Of a DNA stretch of 64,000 bases, positions 1 to 8,166 are shown one piece after another. The DNA is from Corynebacterium suicordis DSM 45110 (GTDB taxonomy: Bacteria > Actinomycetota > Actinomycetes > Mycobacteriales > Mycobacteriaceae), in the NCBI RefSeq assembly GCF_015351405.1, contig NZ_JADKMY010000001.1, positions 682,001 through 746,000 of the forward strand, read 5' to 3'. Position numbers and translations under genes: made by a program. Under the pieces are notes generated by a model. It was given only the letters and a program-made list of their open reading frames with translations. It had not been told where the DNA came from and searched no databases. Position 1 is the first letter of the stretch. Each line of letters begins with the position of its first letter.

Positions 1-1
1 T

Positions 2-589
2 GGGGAGGATGCGCCGGAGGGTTACAGTTATGAGCCGCCTAGTCAGGAATCGCAGGGATCGTTGGATGACCTCATGGGAGAAACTGGTCCCGAGGACGTG
101 CCAGTGGTGGAGCCTGCTCAGTGCGCCGGTGCGATCGTGGATGGAGCTACATTCTTGGATTGGCTGTCTCGGCCATCGGAAACTACCGCGGTGGCTCACT
201 ACACCAGCACGTCGAATGAAGACGAAGGCATCCAGGTCATGCTCAGCACCGAGCCGGCAGATCCCAGCCAGTACCCCAAGGATGCGTCCGAGTGCGCAAC
301 TGCCACAAAGATCAGCAACAACGAGTATTTCCCCACCGAGAAGAAGTATGAGATCAGCCCAGCGGACATCAAGGCCGATGGCGCGGACGTGCTCTCTGCC
401 ACGCAAACAAAACTCGTGTTCAGCAAGGTAAAGGGCGAAGAGGAAACTGTCGACGGGGAGACTCTCTACGTTCTCACCGGCTCTGTGCGGGGTGCGCATT
501 TCACCATCGCCTCCACTACGTCGCTGTCTGCTGAGGAGTTCTCCAAGTTGGCCACGGCTCAAGCACAGCGCATCTCAGAGGCACAGTAG
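2..589 (+). CDS. Hypothetical secreted protein, C-terminal part (5' end outside the window)
   Basis: The reading frame is open from the first bases and ends with TAG at 587-589, so the gene starts upstream of the window. What remains is an acidic, Pro/Ser-rich stretch followed by a compact domain of about 150 residues with two cysteines (PAQCAG and ASECAT), which could form a disulfide in an exported domain. The pattern recalls the small extracellular sensor-like domains of actinobacterial lipoproteins, but I do not recognise a named family. The next gene begins directly after its stop codon, so the two are probably co-transcribed. Confidence 0.7.
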   Translation, partial: GEDAPEGYSYEPPSQESQGSLDDLMGETGPEDVPVVEPAQCAGAIVDGATFLDWLSRPSETTAVAHYTSTSNEDEGIQVMLSTEPADPSQYPKDASECATATKISNNEYFPTEKKYEISPADIKADGADVLSATQTKLVFSKVKGEEETVDGETLYVLTGSVRGAHFTIASTTSLSAEEFSKLATAQAQRISEAQ

Positions 590-1099
590 TTGGATGCGAG
601 CGAGAAGCCGGAGTTGGTGATCCGGCCAGAGATTCCTGCGGATCACGAGGCCGTCCATGCGCTCACCGCCGCGGCCTTTGAGCGCGAGGATGAAGCCACC
701 TTGGTGGACGCTCTGCGCCAGGATGAGGGCTGGATCAAGGGGCTCTCGTGGGTAGCTGAGCTGGATGGTCGGATCGTGGGCCACGCCTTGGCAACCCGAT
801 GCCACATCGGTCAGACCCCGGCGCTGTGTTTGGCTCCCTGTTCCGTGCCGCCGGATCTGCAGGGGGAGGGCGTGGGTTCTTTGTGTATCGACGCCGTCAT
901 TGCCGCAGCTCAGCGCCAAGGCGAGAAGTTCATGACCGTGCTGGGGCATCCGAACTATTACCCACGCTTTGGGTTCCACGTAGATCCGCGGGTGACTCTT
1001 CCGTTTGAGGTGGACGAGGGTGCGTTCATGGTGTTGGAGCTGTCTCAGGAGCCGATGCCCGCGGGTCAGGTGAAGTACGCGGACGCGTTCGGGATCTAG
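590..1099 (+). CDS. GNAT family N-acetyltransferase (YhbS-like)
   Basis: A 169-residue protein with the GNAT fold: an N-terminal VIRPEIPADHEAVHAL segment, a central strand ending CLAPCSVPPDLQGEGVGS, where QGEGVGS is the acetyl-CoA pyrophosphate loop (Q/RxxGxG), and a C-terminal HPNYYPRFGF motif typical of the YhbS subgroup. It would transfer an acetyl group from acetyl-CoA to an unknown amine. The TTG start directly follows the upstream stop and has AGAGG eight bases before it. A hairpin at 1180-1216 ends the unit. The substrate cannot be inferred. Confidence 0.85.
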   Translation: MDASEKPELVIRPEIPADHEAVHALTAAAFEREDEATLVDALRQDEGWIKGLSWVAELDGRIVGHALATRCHIGQTPALCLAPCSVPPDLQGEGVGSLCIDAVIAAAQRQGEKFMTVLGHPNYYPRFGFHVDPRVTLPFEVDEGAFMVLELSQEPMPAGQVKYADAFGI

Positions 1100-1179
1100 C
1101 TAGGGGCTGGGGGTGGGGGTTTGGAGCGTGGGGGCTTGGAAGTGCCCGCGCCCGCACGAATGTTTAAGTAGAAAGCAGT

Positions 1180-1216
1180 CAAGGCCCGCATCCCCAGGAG
1201 AGGGGAGCGGGCCTTG
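1180..1216. terminator. Hairpin between convergent GNAT gene and rpsR
   Basis: A perfect 10-bp inverted repeat, CAAGGCCCGC at 1180-1189 and GCGGGCCTTG at 1207-1216, lies between the stop of the plus-strand acetyltransferase and the stop of the minus-strand ribosomal operon. No long T-run follows on either strand. Its position suggests a two-way terminator. Confidence 0.65.
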
Positions 1217-1268
1217 AAAGTGTCTGTGAAACGTCTAGAGCTGCTGCTGAAAGCTAATCGCTAAAGGT

Positions 1269-1523
1269 TTAGCGAGCGTTGTATGGCAGCAAAGCCATTT
1301 CACGAGCGTTCTTGATTGCAGATGCAACCTCGCGCTGCTGCTTAGGAGTCAGACCGGTGACGCGGCGAGAACGGATCTTTCCGCGGTCGGAGATGAACTT
1401 ACGCAGCAGAGCGTAGTTCTTGTAGTCAACCGTCTCAATGCCTTCGGCCTTGAGAGGGTTCTTCTTTGGGCGACGGGACTGCTCGAGCCGTGCCTTCTTG
1501 TGGTTGGTGCTACGTGCTTTCAT
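1269..1523 (-). CDS. rpsR: 30S ribosomal protein S18
   Basis: 84 residues with the S18 core ([19 protein letters not shown], then [17 protein letters not shown]). S18 binds S6 in the platform of the small subunit. It contains no cysteine, so it is the zinc-independent form. Last gene of a minus-strand group rpmB-rpmG-rpsN-rpsR with very short spacers. In mycobacteria the same four-gene set is the alternative ribosomal protein operon controlled by Zur; I see no clear Zur box here. Confidence 0.95.
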   Translation of the reverse strand: MKARSTNHKKARLEQSRRPKKNPLKAEGIETVDYKNYALLRKFISDRGKIRSRRVTGLTPKQQREVASAIKNAREMALLPYNAR

Positions 1524-1538
1524 GATGCAAACGCTTCC

Positions 1539-1844
1539 TTACCAGCTCGACTTACGAACGCCGGGAAGCTCACCGCGGTGAGCCATCTCGCGGACGCGGA
1601 CACGGGACAGGCCGAACTTGCGCAGGTAACCGCGTGGGCGGCCATCGGCTGCATCGCGGTTGCGAACGCGTACGGATGCCGCATCGCGAGGCTGACGGTT
1701 CAGCTCCCACTGTGCTTCCATGCGATCCTCGTCAGAGGTGTTCGGGTTCTTGATGATGGACTTGAGCTCAGCGCGACGCTCCGCGTAGCGGGCGACGATT
1801 TCCTTGCGCTGCTCGTTCTTAGCGATCTTGGACTTCTTAGCCAT
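1539..1844 (-). CDS. rpsN: 30S ribosomal protein S14, long zinc-independent type
   Basis: 101 residues, matching the long S14 form, with the conserved end [17 protein letters not shown]...LPGVRKSSW. The zinc-binding short form has two Cys-X2-Cys pairs; none is present. S14 sits in the head of the 30S subunit. It lies 15 bases upstream of rpsR and 3 bases downstream of the rpmG stop, so it is clearly in one operon. Confidence 0.95.
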   Translation of the reverse strand: MAKKSKIAKNEQRKEIVARYAERRAELKSIIKNPNTSDEDRMEAQWELNRQPRDAASVRVRNRDAADGRPRGYLRKFGLSRVRVREMAHRGELPGVRKSSW

Positions 1845-1847
1845 AGA

Positions 1848-2012
1848 TTATCGCTCCTCGCGGAATTCGACGTGCTTGCGGACTACCGGATCGTACTTCT
1901 TCATGGTCATGCGATCCGGGTTGTTGCGCTTGTTCTTGCGGGTGACATAGGTGTAACCAGTGCCAGCCGTAGACTTCAGCTTGATGATTGGGCGGATATC
2001 ATTACGTGCCAT
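1848..2012 (-). CDS. rpmG: 50S ribosomal protein L33, zinc-independent type
   Basis: I translated this short frame by hand. It encodes 54 residues beginning [20 protein letters not shown] and containing [20 protein letters not shown], the L33 signature, then ending VEFREER. The Cys-X2-Cys pairs of zinc-binding L33 are absent. Start ATG at 2012, stop TAA at 1848-1850, two bases from the rpmB stop. Component of the large subunit near the E site. Confidence 0.95.
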   Translation of the reverse strand: MARNDIRPIIKLKSTAGTGYTYVTRKNKRNNPDRMTMKKYDPVVRKHVEFREER

Positions 2013-2014
2013 TC

Positions 2015-2251
2015 TTAGATCTTCTCCCCACGGGCGCGGATCTTGGCAACGACAGACTCGATGCCGTCACGGTCAATGGTCTTGATGCCCTTGGTAGACA
2101 CGTTCAAGGTGATAGAACGGCCTTCAGAGGGCAAGTAGAACGAACGACGCTGGATATTTGGGTTCCAGCGACGGCTCGTGCGGCGGTGCGAGTGGGACAC
2201 AGTCTTGCCGAAGCTCGGCTTGCGTCCCGTGACCTGGCAAAATGCCGACAT
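2015..2251 (-). CDS. rpmB: 50S ribosomal protein L28
   Basis: 78 residues with the L28 pattern [20 protein letters not shown] near the N-terminus and a typical C-terminus, [20 protein letters not shown]. Only one cysteine, so no zinc ribbon. First gene of the minus-strand operon. The start is supported by GAAGGAG shortly before the ATG. The 458-base divergent region upstream must hold its promoter. Confidence 0.95.
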   Translation of the reverse strand: MSAFCQVTGRKPSFGKTVSHSHRRTSRRWNPNIQRRSFYLPSEGRSITLNVSTKGIKTIDRDGIESVVAKIRARGEKI

Positions 2252-2709
2252 GGGTTTCTCCTTCCGCCTCGCAACTCATGGGCCCTTAAGGGAATGTCCA
2301 GCCGGTTAGACAGGCCGAGTGGGCATACCGAAGAGCGAGCTGCGTGGCGATGACGTTTACATAGACAACAGCAAGCGATAACCCTACCGTGCGCAATGCG
2401 GAATACCTAATTTCCTCAGGTCTCGCCAAATCTCAACTCACGCAGGGGCAATCACGGACAATTCGATGTGCTCGTGGGAGCCCCGCCAATCACGCTCTCC
2501 GAACTGCCGAGCAAAGCTTGCGAACCGGGGGAGCGGGCGTGATTTTAAATTCTCCGCAAAGGTCTGTAAGATGCTCCGAGTTGTACGTTTCCAACCCAAC
2601 TCAGTCACGATCCGTGCCGGGCGGGAAAGTTTCGGTTCTTCACAGGACTTTAACTACCGCTCACCGCTTCGGAACCGGACTGATGTAACCACCTTAGGGA
2701 ATAAGAAGT
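2252..2709. promoter_or_regulatory. Divergent control region between rpmB and rpmE, with a possible rpmE leader
   Basis: 458 bases with no credible gene. It must carry the minus-strand rpmB promoter and the plus-strand rpmE promoter. A TANNNT-like box, TAAGAT at 2567-2572, would give an rpmE leader of roughly 130 nt. Within it CGGTTC at 2633-2638 can pair with GAACCG at 2672-2677. Autoregulatory L31 leaders are known in Corynebacteriaceae, so a leader is plausible, but I have not matched a covariance model. I found no obvious Zur palindrome. Confidence 0.4.
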
Positions 2710-2979
2710 ATGAAGAAGGAAATCCACCCTGACTACCACCCAGTGGTATTCAAGGATGCAAGCACCGGCCACAGCTTCCTCACTCGCTCTACCGCTAGCT
2801 CTTCGCGCACGGTTGAGTGGGAGGATGGCAACGAGTACCCGTTGATCGTCGTTGACGTGACCAGCGAGTCTCACCCATTCTGGACTGGCGCTCAGCGCGT
2901 CATGGACACCGCAGGTCGTGTGGAGAAGTTCCAACGTCGTTACGGCGCTGTGTCCCGCCGCAAGAAGAACACTCAGTAA
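2710..2979 (+). CDS. rpmE: 50S ribosomal protein L31, type B
   Basis: 89 residues starting [20 protein letters not shown], the type B L31 signature, with [20 protein letters not shown] near the end. Type B proteins lack the four zinc-binding cysteines, and none is seen here. L31 bridges the two subunits and is the part of the ribosome most often exchanged when zinc is short. It precedes rpmF by 17 bases. Confidence 0.96.
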   Translation: MKKEIHPDYHPVVFKDASTGHSFLTRSTASSSRTVEWEDGNEYPLIVVDVTSESHPFWTGAQRVMDTAGRVEKFQRRYGAVSRRKKNTQ

Positions 2980-2996
2980 AGGGAGGGTAGAAAACA

Positions 2997-3167
2997 ATGG
3001 CAGTTCCAAAGCGCCGTCTGTCCCGCGCAAACACGCACGCTCGTCGTTCACAGTGGAAGGCTGACAATGTCGCCCTCCAGACCGTGAAGATCAACGGTGT
3101 GGAAGCTCAGATTCCTCGCCGTTTGGTCAAGGCCGCTCAGCTTGGTCTGATCGACCTGGAGAAGTAA
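2997..3167 (+). CDS. rpmF: 50S ribosomal protein L32
   Basis: Translated by hand: 56 residues beginning [20 protein letters not shown] and ending [12 protein letters not shown]. This is an L32 of the kind without the C-terminal Cys-X2-Cys motifs. An AGGGAGG-like site lies upstream of the ATG. A strong intrinsic terminator follows at 3193-3225. Together with rpmE it forms a second zinc-independent ribosomal pair divergent from rpmB-rpsR. Confidence 0.93.
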   Translation: MAVPKRRLSRANTHARRSQWKADNVALQTVKINGVEAQIPRRLVKAAQLGLIDLEK

Positions 3168-3192
3168 CCCTTCTCTCAATCTTCACAATTTT

Positions 3193-3225
3193 AACGCCGC
3201 CTCACTTCGAGGTGGCGTTATTTTT
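3193..3225 (+). terminator. Intrinsic terminator of rpmE-rpmF
   Basis: An 11-bp stem (AACGCCGCCTC at 3193-3203 with GAGGTGGCGTT at 3209-3219, one G-U pair), a loop of ACTTC, then a run of T at 3221-3225. Confidence 0.92.
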
Positions 3226-3380
3226 ATATTGTTTCTATGTCATTTTATATAGGTTTATGTATCTAAATAATGGCGTTTAAAAATAAGAGATTCCCAAGAA
3301 TTCAATGCATTTAGTATAAGTATTGCAAAACAAGTGGGACTTAATGCATTATCTTTCCGCGATAGGTGCACAATAGAGCC

Positions 3381-4076
3381 ATGAAGATTCTTATTGCCGA
3401 TGACGATCAGGCCGTTCGTGAGTCCTTGCGACGCTCCCTGATGTTTAACGGATACACGGTAGTGCTCGCTGAAGACGGTGAGCAGGCCATCCAAAAGCTG
3501 CACCAGGATATTCCGGACATTGCGATCCTGGATGTGATGGTGCCTCGCAAGGATGGCTTAGAAGTTTGCCGTGAGCTGCGCAGCAAGGGAGATGATCTGC
3601 CGATCCTCATTCTCACCGCGCGCGATTCCGTATCCGAGCGCGTGGCAGGTTTGGATGCGGGTGCCGATGATTATCTGCAGAAGCCCTTCGCGTTGGAGGA
3701 GTTGCTGGCGCGTACCCGCTCGCTGATCCGCCGTGCTGCGCGCCCAGCTATTTCGGAGGGTGCGGAAGTTGAGCCAATGCGATTTGAGGATCTATCCCTC
3801 AATCCGGAAACGCGTGAAGTAACCCGCGCCGGTCAGCCCATCAGTTTGACCCGTACGGAATTCGCACTTCTGGAACTGCTGCTTGCCAACCCCCGCAAGG
3901 TGCTTTCCCGCATCAATATTCTGGAGGAAGTGTGGGGCCAGGATTTCCCTACCTCTGGAAATGCGCTGGAGGTTTATATCGGTTATTTGCGTCGTAAAAC
4001 GGAAGAACATAATGACGTTCGTTTGATCCACACCGTCCGCGGTGTGGGCTATGTTCTCCGGGAAAGCGCTCCATAG
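3381..4076 (+). CDS. mprA: Two-component response regulator, MprA/CgtR2 type
   Basis: 231 residues from the ATG, starting [20 protein letters not shown]. The receiver domain shows the acidic pair after ILIA, the phospho-acceptor Asp in [15 protein letters not shown] and the Lys in [11 protein letters not shown]. The C-terminal half is an OmpR-type winged helix ([19 protein letters not shown]...VWGQDF...YIGYLRRK). A GTG at 3366 would add five residues; I prefer the ATG because MKILI is the usual start and CACAAT six bases upstream could be the -10 of a leaderless transcript. In mycobacteria MprA controls envelope stress genes including pepD, found here two genes on. Confidence 0.9.
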   Translation: MKILIADDDQAVRESLRRSLMFNGYTVVLAEDGEQAIQKLHQDIPDIAILDVMVPRKDGLEVCRELRSKGDDLPILILTARDSVSERVAGLDAGADDYLQKPFALEELLARTRSLIRRAARPAISEGAEVEPMRFEDLSLNPETREVTRAGQPISLTRTEFALLELLLANPRKVLSRINILEEVWGQDFPTSGNALEVYIGYLRRKTEEHNDVRLIHTVRGVGYVLRESAP

Positions 4077-4078
4077 TC

Positions 4079-5537
4079 TTGAGCATTCCGCAGCCGCGCC
4101 AAGAACCAGCTCAGGAGATCCAGCGTTCCAAGAGGTTGATTTCCTTCCAGAGCTGGCCTTTGCGCAGCCGTTTGGCGGTGCTGACTGCCTCCGTGGTGAT
4201 CATTTCCATCGCGGTGATCACCCTGGCTGCCTACACCTCGGTGAGCCAGATTCTGTACATGGATGTGGATCGCAATCTCCAGGCGCAGGCGCAACGCCTC
4301 AAGAACTTCGGCGGCGGTCAGGACCCAGACAACGCGGATGTGGAAGAGCCGTACTCGCCATTGAGCGGTGCCGCGTCAATGGGCTCCGGCGCCTTGATTA
4401 TCCCGCGGGATCAGACCGGCCCAAGTGTCGAAGAGTCCGCCTACACGGATGTCCTGTACCCGGCCCAGCTGGCTGTGGTTCGGGGCGAGCAGTCATTTTC
4501 CTTCAAGACCGAAGGCAACATGCGTTACTACGCCGTGCGCGCCTCGGATGGCCGCGTGGTGGTGGTGAGCCAGGACATCGCCTTTACCTTGGAGGCGCTG
4601 CACTCGCTGCGAATCGTGTTGATCCTGGTGGGCGTGACGGGCGCGTTGGCGGCCATCATCGCTGGTCTGGCGGTCGGTTCTGCTGGCGTGCAGCCCATTG
4701 ACCGCCTGCGTCGGGCTGTGAATCGCGTGGCTCTGACTGGTGAGCTGCGACAAATCCCCGTGGAAAGCAACGATGAGCTCGGCTCTCTCACCCGTTCTTA
4801 TAACGAGATGACGCGCTTTGCGAGACTCCACCGAAAAACAGCGGGACCTGGTCGCAGACGCCGGCCATGAGCTGAAAACCCCGCTGACTTCCCTGCGCAC
4901 CAACATCGAGTTTCTGATGATGGCATCCCGTTCCGAAACCGCTTCGCTCTCCCAGAAGGACCGGGAGGATGTGGAGCGTGACGTGGTGGCGCAGATCGAT
5001 GAGATGTCTAACCTCATCGGCGACCTGGTAGATCTGGCTCGCGAAGACGCAGCTCCCGCCAAGGAGGAGATGGTGAGCCTCGAGGCAGTGTTCATGGATT
5101 CCCTGGAGAGGATCTCGCGCCGCCGCCCCGATGTTCACTTCGACATGCACCTCATCCCGTGGACCGTGGTGGGCGAGGAATTCAGCCTCAACCGCGCCAT
5201 CCGCAACCTTTTGGATAACGCCGCCAAGTGGTCGCCGCCGGGCGGTACGGTGCGGGTGTGGATGGAACCCATTTTCGACGCCGAGCGCGTGGATAACCCC
5301 ACGGCCGTAGAAATTCGCATTGCCGATTCCGGCCCGGGGATCCCCGAGGAGGATCGCATCAAGGTCTTCGAGAGGTTCTATCGCTCAATTCAATCCCGCT
5401 CCATGCCTGGCAGCGGGCTGGGGCTGGCCATCGTCAAGCAGGTCATCGTTCGGCATAATGGAGCCATCATTGCGGATGCTTCGGATGATGGGGGAGCATT
5501 GTTCCGAGTTGTGCTGCCGGGTAAATCTGGCAGCTAG
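4079..5537 (+). pseudogene. mprB: Sensor histidine kinase MprB/CgtS2, split by a frameshift
   Basis: The upstream frame (TTG 4079 to stop 4870) encodes an N-terminal membrane helix (RLAVLTASVVIISIAVITLA), an extracytoplasmic sensor region, a second helix (IVLILVGVTGALAAIIAGLA) and a HAMP segment, then runs into a non-homologous Arg-rich tail. The kinase half continues in another frame: DAGHELKTPLTSLRTNIEF carries the phospho-acceptor His, and NAAKW, DSGPGIP and GSGLGLAIVKQ are the N and G boxes. The frames join at about 4811-4818. Restoring two bases (one GC in ACGCGCTTT) gives a continuous protein of 486 residues reading NEMTRALRDSTEKQRD. The downstream part has only a TTG at 4818 and no ribosome site. 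Either a true loss of function or a sequencing error. Confidence 0.85.
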
Positions 5538-5694
5538 CTGGGTTGTTGCTGGATGGCGAGCGCTGCGATTTCTCTGATTCTCGCAGAGTCTATCCAGCGA
5601 ACATGACAGAAATCCGGGGGTTCACCGTGAACAATGGGGTTTACTCAAGCTTTAAACTTTTTGAAATTCAGGGATTTAGGGAAAGGACATTCGA

Positions 5695-7158
5695 ATGAAC
5701 AACGGTGTTAATGGCGCGGAGGGACAAGGGGCACAACCCGGCCGTCCGGATCAACACACGCAGGCATTCCCCGCTCCGCATTCGAATGCCAGCTGGGATG
5801 GAGTGAACCCCTCTGCTCACCCCAATGGCCCCCAGCCAGGTTCTGCCGGTTCCCGGTACTCTCAGGCGGCTGCGGGATCCGCACCACAGCAGGGTCAGCA
5901 CCCAGGCCAGTTCTCCCCGCAGGGTGCCCCACAGCAGACCGGCAGCCTCGGACAGCCAGGTCACCTGGGCCAGCCCAACACACTCGGTCAACCCAACACG
6001 CAGGCTGGACTCGCCGGGGGCTACGGCGCCGGAAGTAGCTTCGGCGGGCCTCAGGCAGCCGTGAAGGCACCCAAGCGCTGGTCCACCTCAGCTCTGGCGG
6101 CGATGCTCCTTGCGGGTGCAGTCGCAGCCAGCGCCACCACCGCCGTGGTGATGGATCAAACCGGTGCTGTGGGATCCGGGAACCACTCCACGTCCTTCGA
6201 CACGAGCAATTCGAGCAATAACGAAAGCGTGGCCGATCCGGTAACCCCGGGCTCCACTGAGGACATCGCCTCCCGCGTGCTTCCCTCCGTGGTTTCCATC
6301 CAAGTGAAGACCGCTCGCGGTGGTGGTGAAGGATCGGGTTCCATCTTCTCCTCTGATGGCATGATCGTCACCAATAATCACGTGGTGGCTGGCGCGGAAA
6401 ACGGCGGGATCCAGGTGCGCCTCAATGATGGCCGGATTCTGCAGGCCAAGTTGGTTGCTGCGGATGCGCAGACCGATATCGCCGTGATCAAGGCCGAAGG
6501 TGCCAATGACCTCCAGCCCATTGAATTGGGCGATTCCAACGCTCTCAACGTCGGCGAATCAGTTATTGCCATCGGCTCTCCGCTGGGGCTGACCTCCACG
6601 GTGACCACCGGCATCGTCTCCGCGAAGAACCGGCCAGTCCAGGCGGGTGGCGAAAGCGGCGGCGAGGCATCCCTCATCGATGCCATTCAAACCGATGCCG
6701 CCATCAACCCCGGCAACTCGGGCGGTGCCCTGGTTGACCAGGAGGGCAAGCTGGTGGGCATCCCTTCGGTCATCGCCACGATGGGCGGCACGGGGACCGA
6801 GCAGTCAGGCTCCATCGGTTTGGGGTTCGCTATCCCGGTGAACCAGGCGAAGCAGATCGCGCAGGATCTCATTGAGAAGGGCAAGACCGAGCACCCCATC
6901 ATCGGTGCCAAGATCAACACGGGATCCAGCGTTTATGGCGCCGAGATCGCGGGCGTCAATGACGGCAGCCCAGCCGATGAAGCCGGCCTGAAGGAAGGCG
7001 ACGTGGTGACGCGGGTTGATGATCGCCCCGTGGAATCTGGAGTGGGTCTCATCGCGGCCATTCGCTCCCACCAGGTGGGGGATCAGGTGAAGCTGACGGT
7101 CACCAACTCCAATGGTCGGGATGAGCGCACCGTGAACGTCACGCTCTCGGCAGAGTAA
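5695..7158 (+). CDS. htrA: HtrA/PepD-type membrane-anchored serine protease with PDZ domain
   Basis: 487 residues. The first 125 are cytoplasmic, Gln/Pro/Gly-rich and contain short repeats (LGQPNT twice). One membrane helix follows at about 130-152. The trypsin-like domain has His229 (TNNHVVAG), Asp261 (QTDIAVIK) and Ser342 (NPGNSGGAL), a complete catalytic triad. A PDZ domain fills about 390-480 (SPADEAGLKEGDVVTRVDD). It degrades or refolds misfolded exported proteins. The ATG has GGGAAAGGA upstream. It follows mprAB, as pepD does in mycobacteria, where MprA and SigE activate it. Confidence 0.93.
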   Translation: MNNGVNGAEGQGAQPGRPDQHTQAFPAPHSNASWDGVNPSAHPNGPQPGSAGSRYSQAAAGSAPQQGQHPGQFSPQGAPQQTGSLGQPGHLGQPNTLGQPNTQAGLAGGYGAGSSFGGPQAAVKAPKRWSTSALAAMLLAGAVAASATTAVVMDQTGAVGSGNHSTSFDTSNSSNNESVADPVTPGSTEDIASRVLPSVVSIQVKTARGGGEGSGSIFSSDGMIVTNNHVVAGAENGGIQVRLNDGRILQAKLVAADAQTDIAVIKAEGANDLQPIELGDSNALNVGESVIAIGSPLGLTSTVTTGIVSAKNRPVQAGGESGGEASLIDAIQTDAAINPGNSGGALVDQEGKLVGIPSVIATMGGTGTEQSGSIGLGFAIPVNQAKQIAQDLIEKGKTEHPIIGAKINTGSSVYGAEIAGVNDGSPADEAGLKEGDVVTRVDDRPVESGVGLIAAIRSHQVGDQVKLTVTNSNGRDERTVNVTLSAE

Positions 7159-7184
7159 CCACTCGGGCGAGGCAAAAGGGGAAA

Positions 7185-7272
7185 GGGCGCGGCTGCGGCC
7201 CATTGGTACACCCAAAGGGGTACGGAAAGGCCGTTTATCTTTCGCGCCCGTGGTTCACGGGATACGGTGAAC
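7185..7272 (+). ncRNA. Candidate structured RNA: three-step nested hairpin plus a second hairpin upstream of mog
   Basis: Three nested stems can form: GGGCGCG 7185-7191 with CGCGCCC 7243-7249, CGGCC 7196-7200 with GGCCG 7229-7233, and GTAC-A-CCC 7206-7213 with GGG-GTAC 7217-7223 around an AAA loop. A second hairpin, GTTCAC 7253-7258 with GTGAAC 7267-7272, is followed by a T-rich stretch. It lies between the htrA stop and the mog start. It may be the 3' end structure of htrA mRNA or a leader of mog. No known family was recognised. Confidence 0.45.
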
Positions 7273-7319
7273 ACACATTTATTCTCTTTTGCCATTTCTT
7301 CTGATCGGAGCCCGAGTTT

Positions 7320-7952
7320 ATGAGCCCGCGCCAGCCGCACACTGCGCCCGAGGAAGTTCAGTTGAACGTCATGGACTCCGTAGATCCCGCAGATATTGAT
7401 CGCCTGATTTCCCAGGTGCAAGAGCCCGATGACCAGGTCTTTCATCAGCTAGATATGAACTCACGCAGCAATGGGGAGCGGCGCGAGCACGCTCTCCTGC
7501 ACGCGATGGTGGTCATCATCTCGGATGAAGAAAAGGGCAAGGATCAGTCCGGGGAACTGGTGACTGAGCTCCTCACGGAGGAAAACTTCCTGGTTGATGC
7601 AATCGTGCACGTTGAATCCCGCAAGTCCGCGATCCGCAAGGCCATCCAGACCGCCGTGGTGGGTGGGGCTGACCTGGTGATCACCGTGGGTGCCACGGGG
7701 CTGGGTTCTCGCGATAAAGCTCCCGAAGCGGCCCACGCGGAGATCGACCGAAAGGTGCCGGGCATCGCCGAAGCACTGCGCTCTTCCGGGCTGGCTGCCA
7801 GCTCACTGGAAGCCGGGTTGTCGCGTGGCGTGGCCGGCGTATCCGGTTCCACCGTGGTGGTTAACCTGGCCGGCACGCGCAGCGCGATCCGCGACGGCAT
7901 GGCGACCCTGTGCCCATTGGTGAGGCACGTCATCGCTGACATGAATCGCTAG
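7320..7952 (+). CDS. mog: Molybdenum cofactor biosynthesis protein, MogA/MoaB family
   Basis: 210 residues. From about residue 60 the MogA/MoaB fold is evident: VVIISDEEKGKDQSGELV, then DLVITVGATGLGSRDKAPEA (the conserved GGTG-type loop, here GATG) and GVSGSTVVVNLAG. The family binds molybdopterin and adenylylates it before molybdate insertion. The first 60 residues are extra compared with E. coli MogA, so an internal start near 7368 or 7506 is possible. The neighbour order htrA-mog-mscL matches mycobacterial pepD-moaB2-mscL. Confidence 0.87.
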   Translation: MSPRQPHTAPEEVQLNVMDSVDPADIDRLISQVQEPDDQVFHQLDMNSRSNGERREHALLHAMVVIISDEEKGKDQSGELVTELLTEENFLVDAIVHVESRKSAIRKAIQTAVVGGADLVITVGATGLGSRDKAPEAAHAEIDRKVPGIAEALRSSGLAASSLEAGLSRGVAGVSGSTVVVNLAGTRSAIRDGMATLCPLVRHVIADMNR

Positions 7953-7959
7953 CGTCATC

Positions 7960-8163
7960 ATGGGTGAGGGTGTTTCTTCTTCTCGACGCCACCCCGGCCG
8001 AGTTCCGCGTCGAACCTTTGGCTCGCTGGGGGCGGCCAACGAGGATGCGAAGCTTTCCTCTTTTCCGGTTGAGCCGGAAGATAAAAATATCCCGGAATCG
8101 GCCGATGAAGAAGGCCGAAACCGGGATGATTTTTGGGAGGAACAGCGTCCTCCGCACTACTAA
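7960..8163 (+). CDS. Small hypothetical protein (67 residues)
   Basis: Starts seven bases after mog and ends next to mscL. The product is charged, with an SSSRRHPGRVPRR segment near the N-terminus and an acidic C-terminus ending DDFWEEQRPPHY. A tail of the form W-x-x-x-RPPH recurs, to my memory, in small actinobacterial proteins, which favours a real gene. Against it, a strong two-way terminator lies inside the frame at 8089-8134, and a copy of the TCGACGCC repeat sits at 7983. Function unknown. Confidence 0.5.
   Translation: MGEGVSSSRRHPGRVPRRTFGSLGAANEDAKLSSFPVEPEDKNIPESADEEGRNRDDFWEEQRPPHY
8089..8134. terminator. Two-way terminator between mog and mscL, inside a small ORF
   Basis: ATCCCGG 8089-8095 pairs with CCGGGAT 8121-8127, and the inner TCGGCC 8098-8103 pairs with GGCCGA 8113-8118. 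TTTTT follows on the plus strand at 8130-8134. On the minus strand AAAAAT just before the stem supplies a T-run too. It can end both the mog transcript and the converging mscL transcript. Confidence 0.85.
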
Positions 8164-8166
8164 GTA

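Noticed and set aside
4818..5537. Independent soluble histidine kinase gene
   Set aside because: Only a TTG with no ribosome site; the sequence continues the upstream HAMP exactly once two bases are restored, so it is the 3' part of a broken gene.
7185..7272. Moco riboswitch
   Set aside because: The hairpin is in front of a mog-type gene, but I could not recognise the Moco consensus; kept only as an unnamed structured element.
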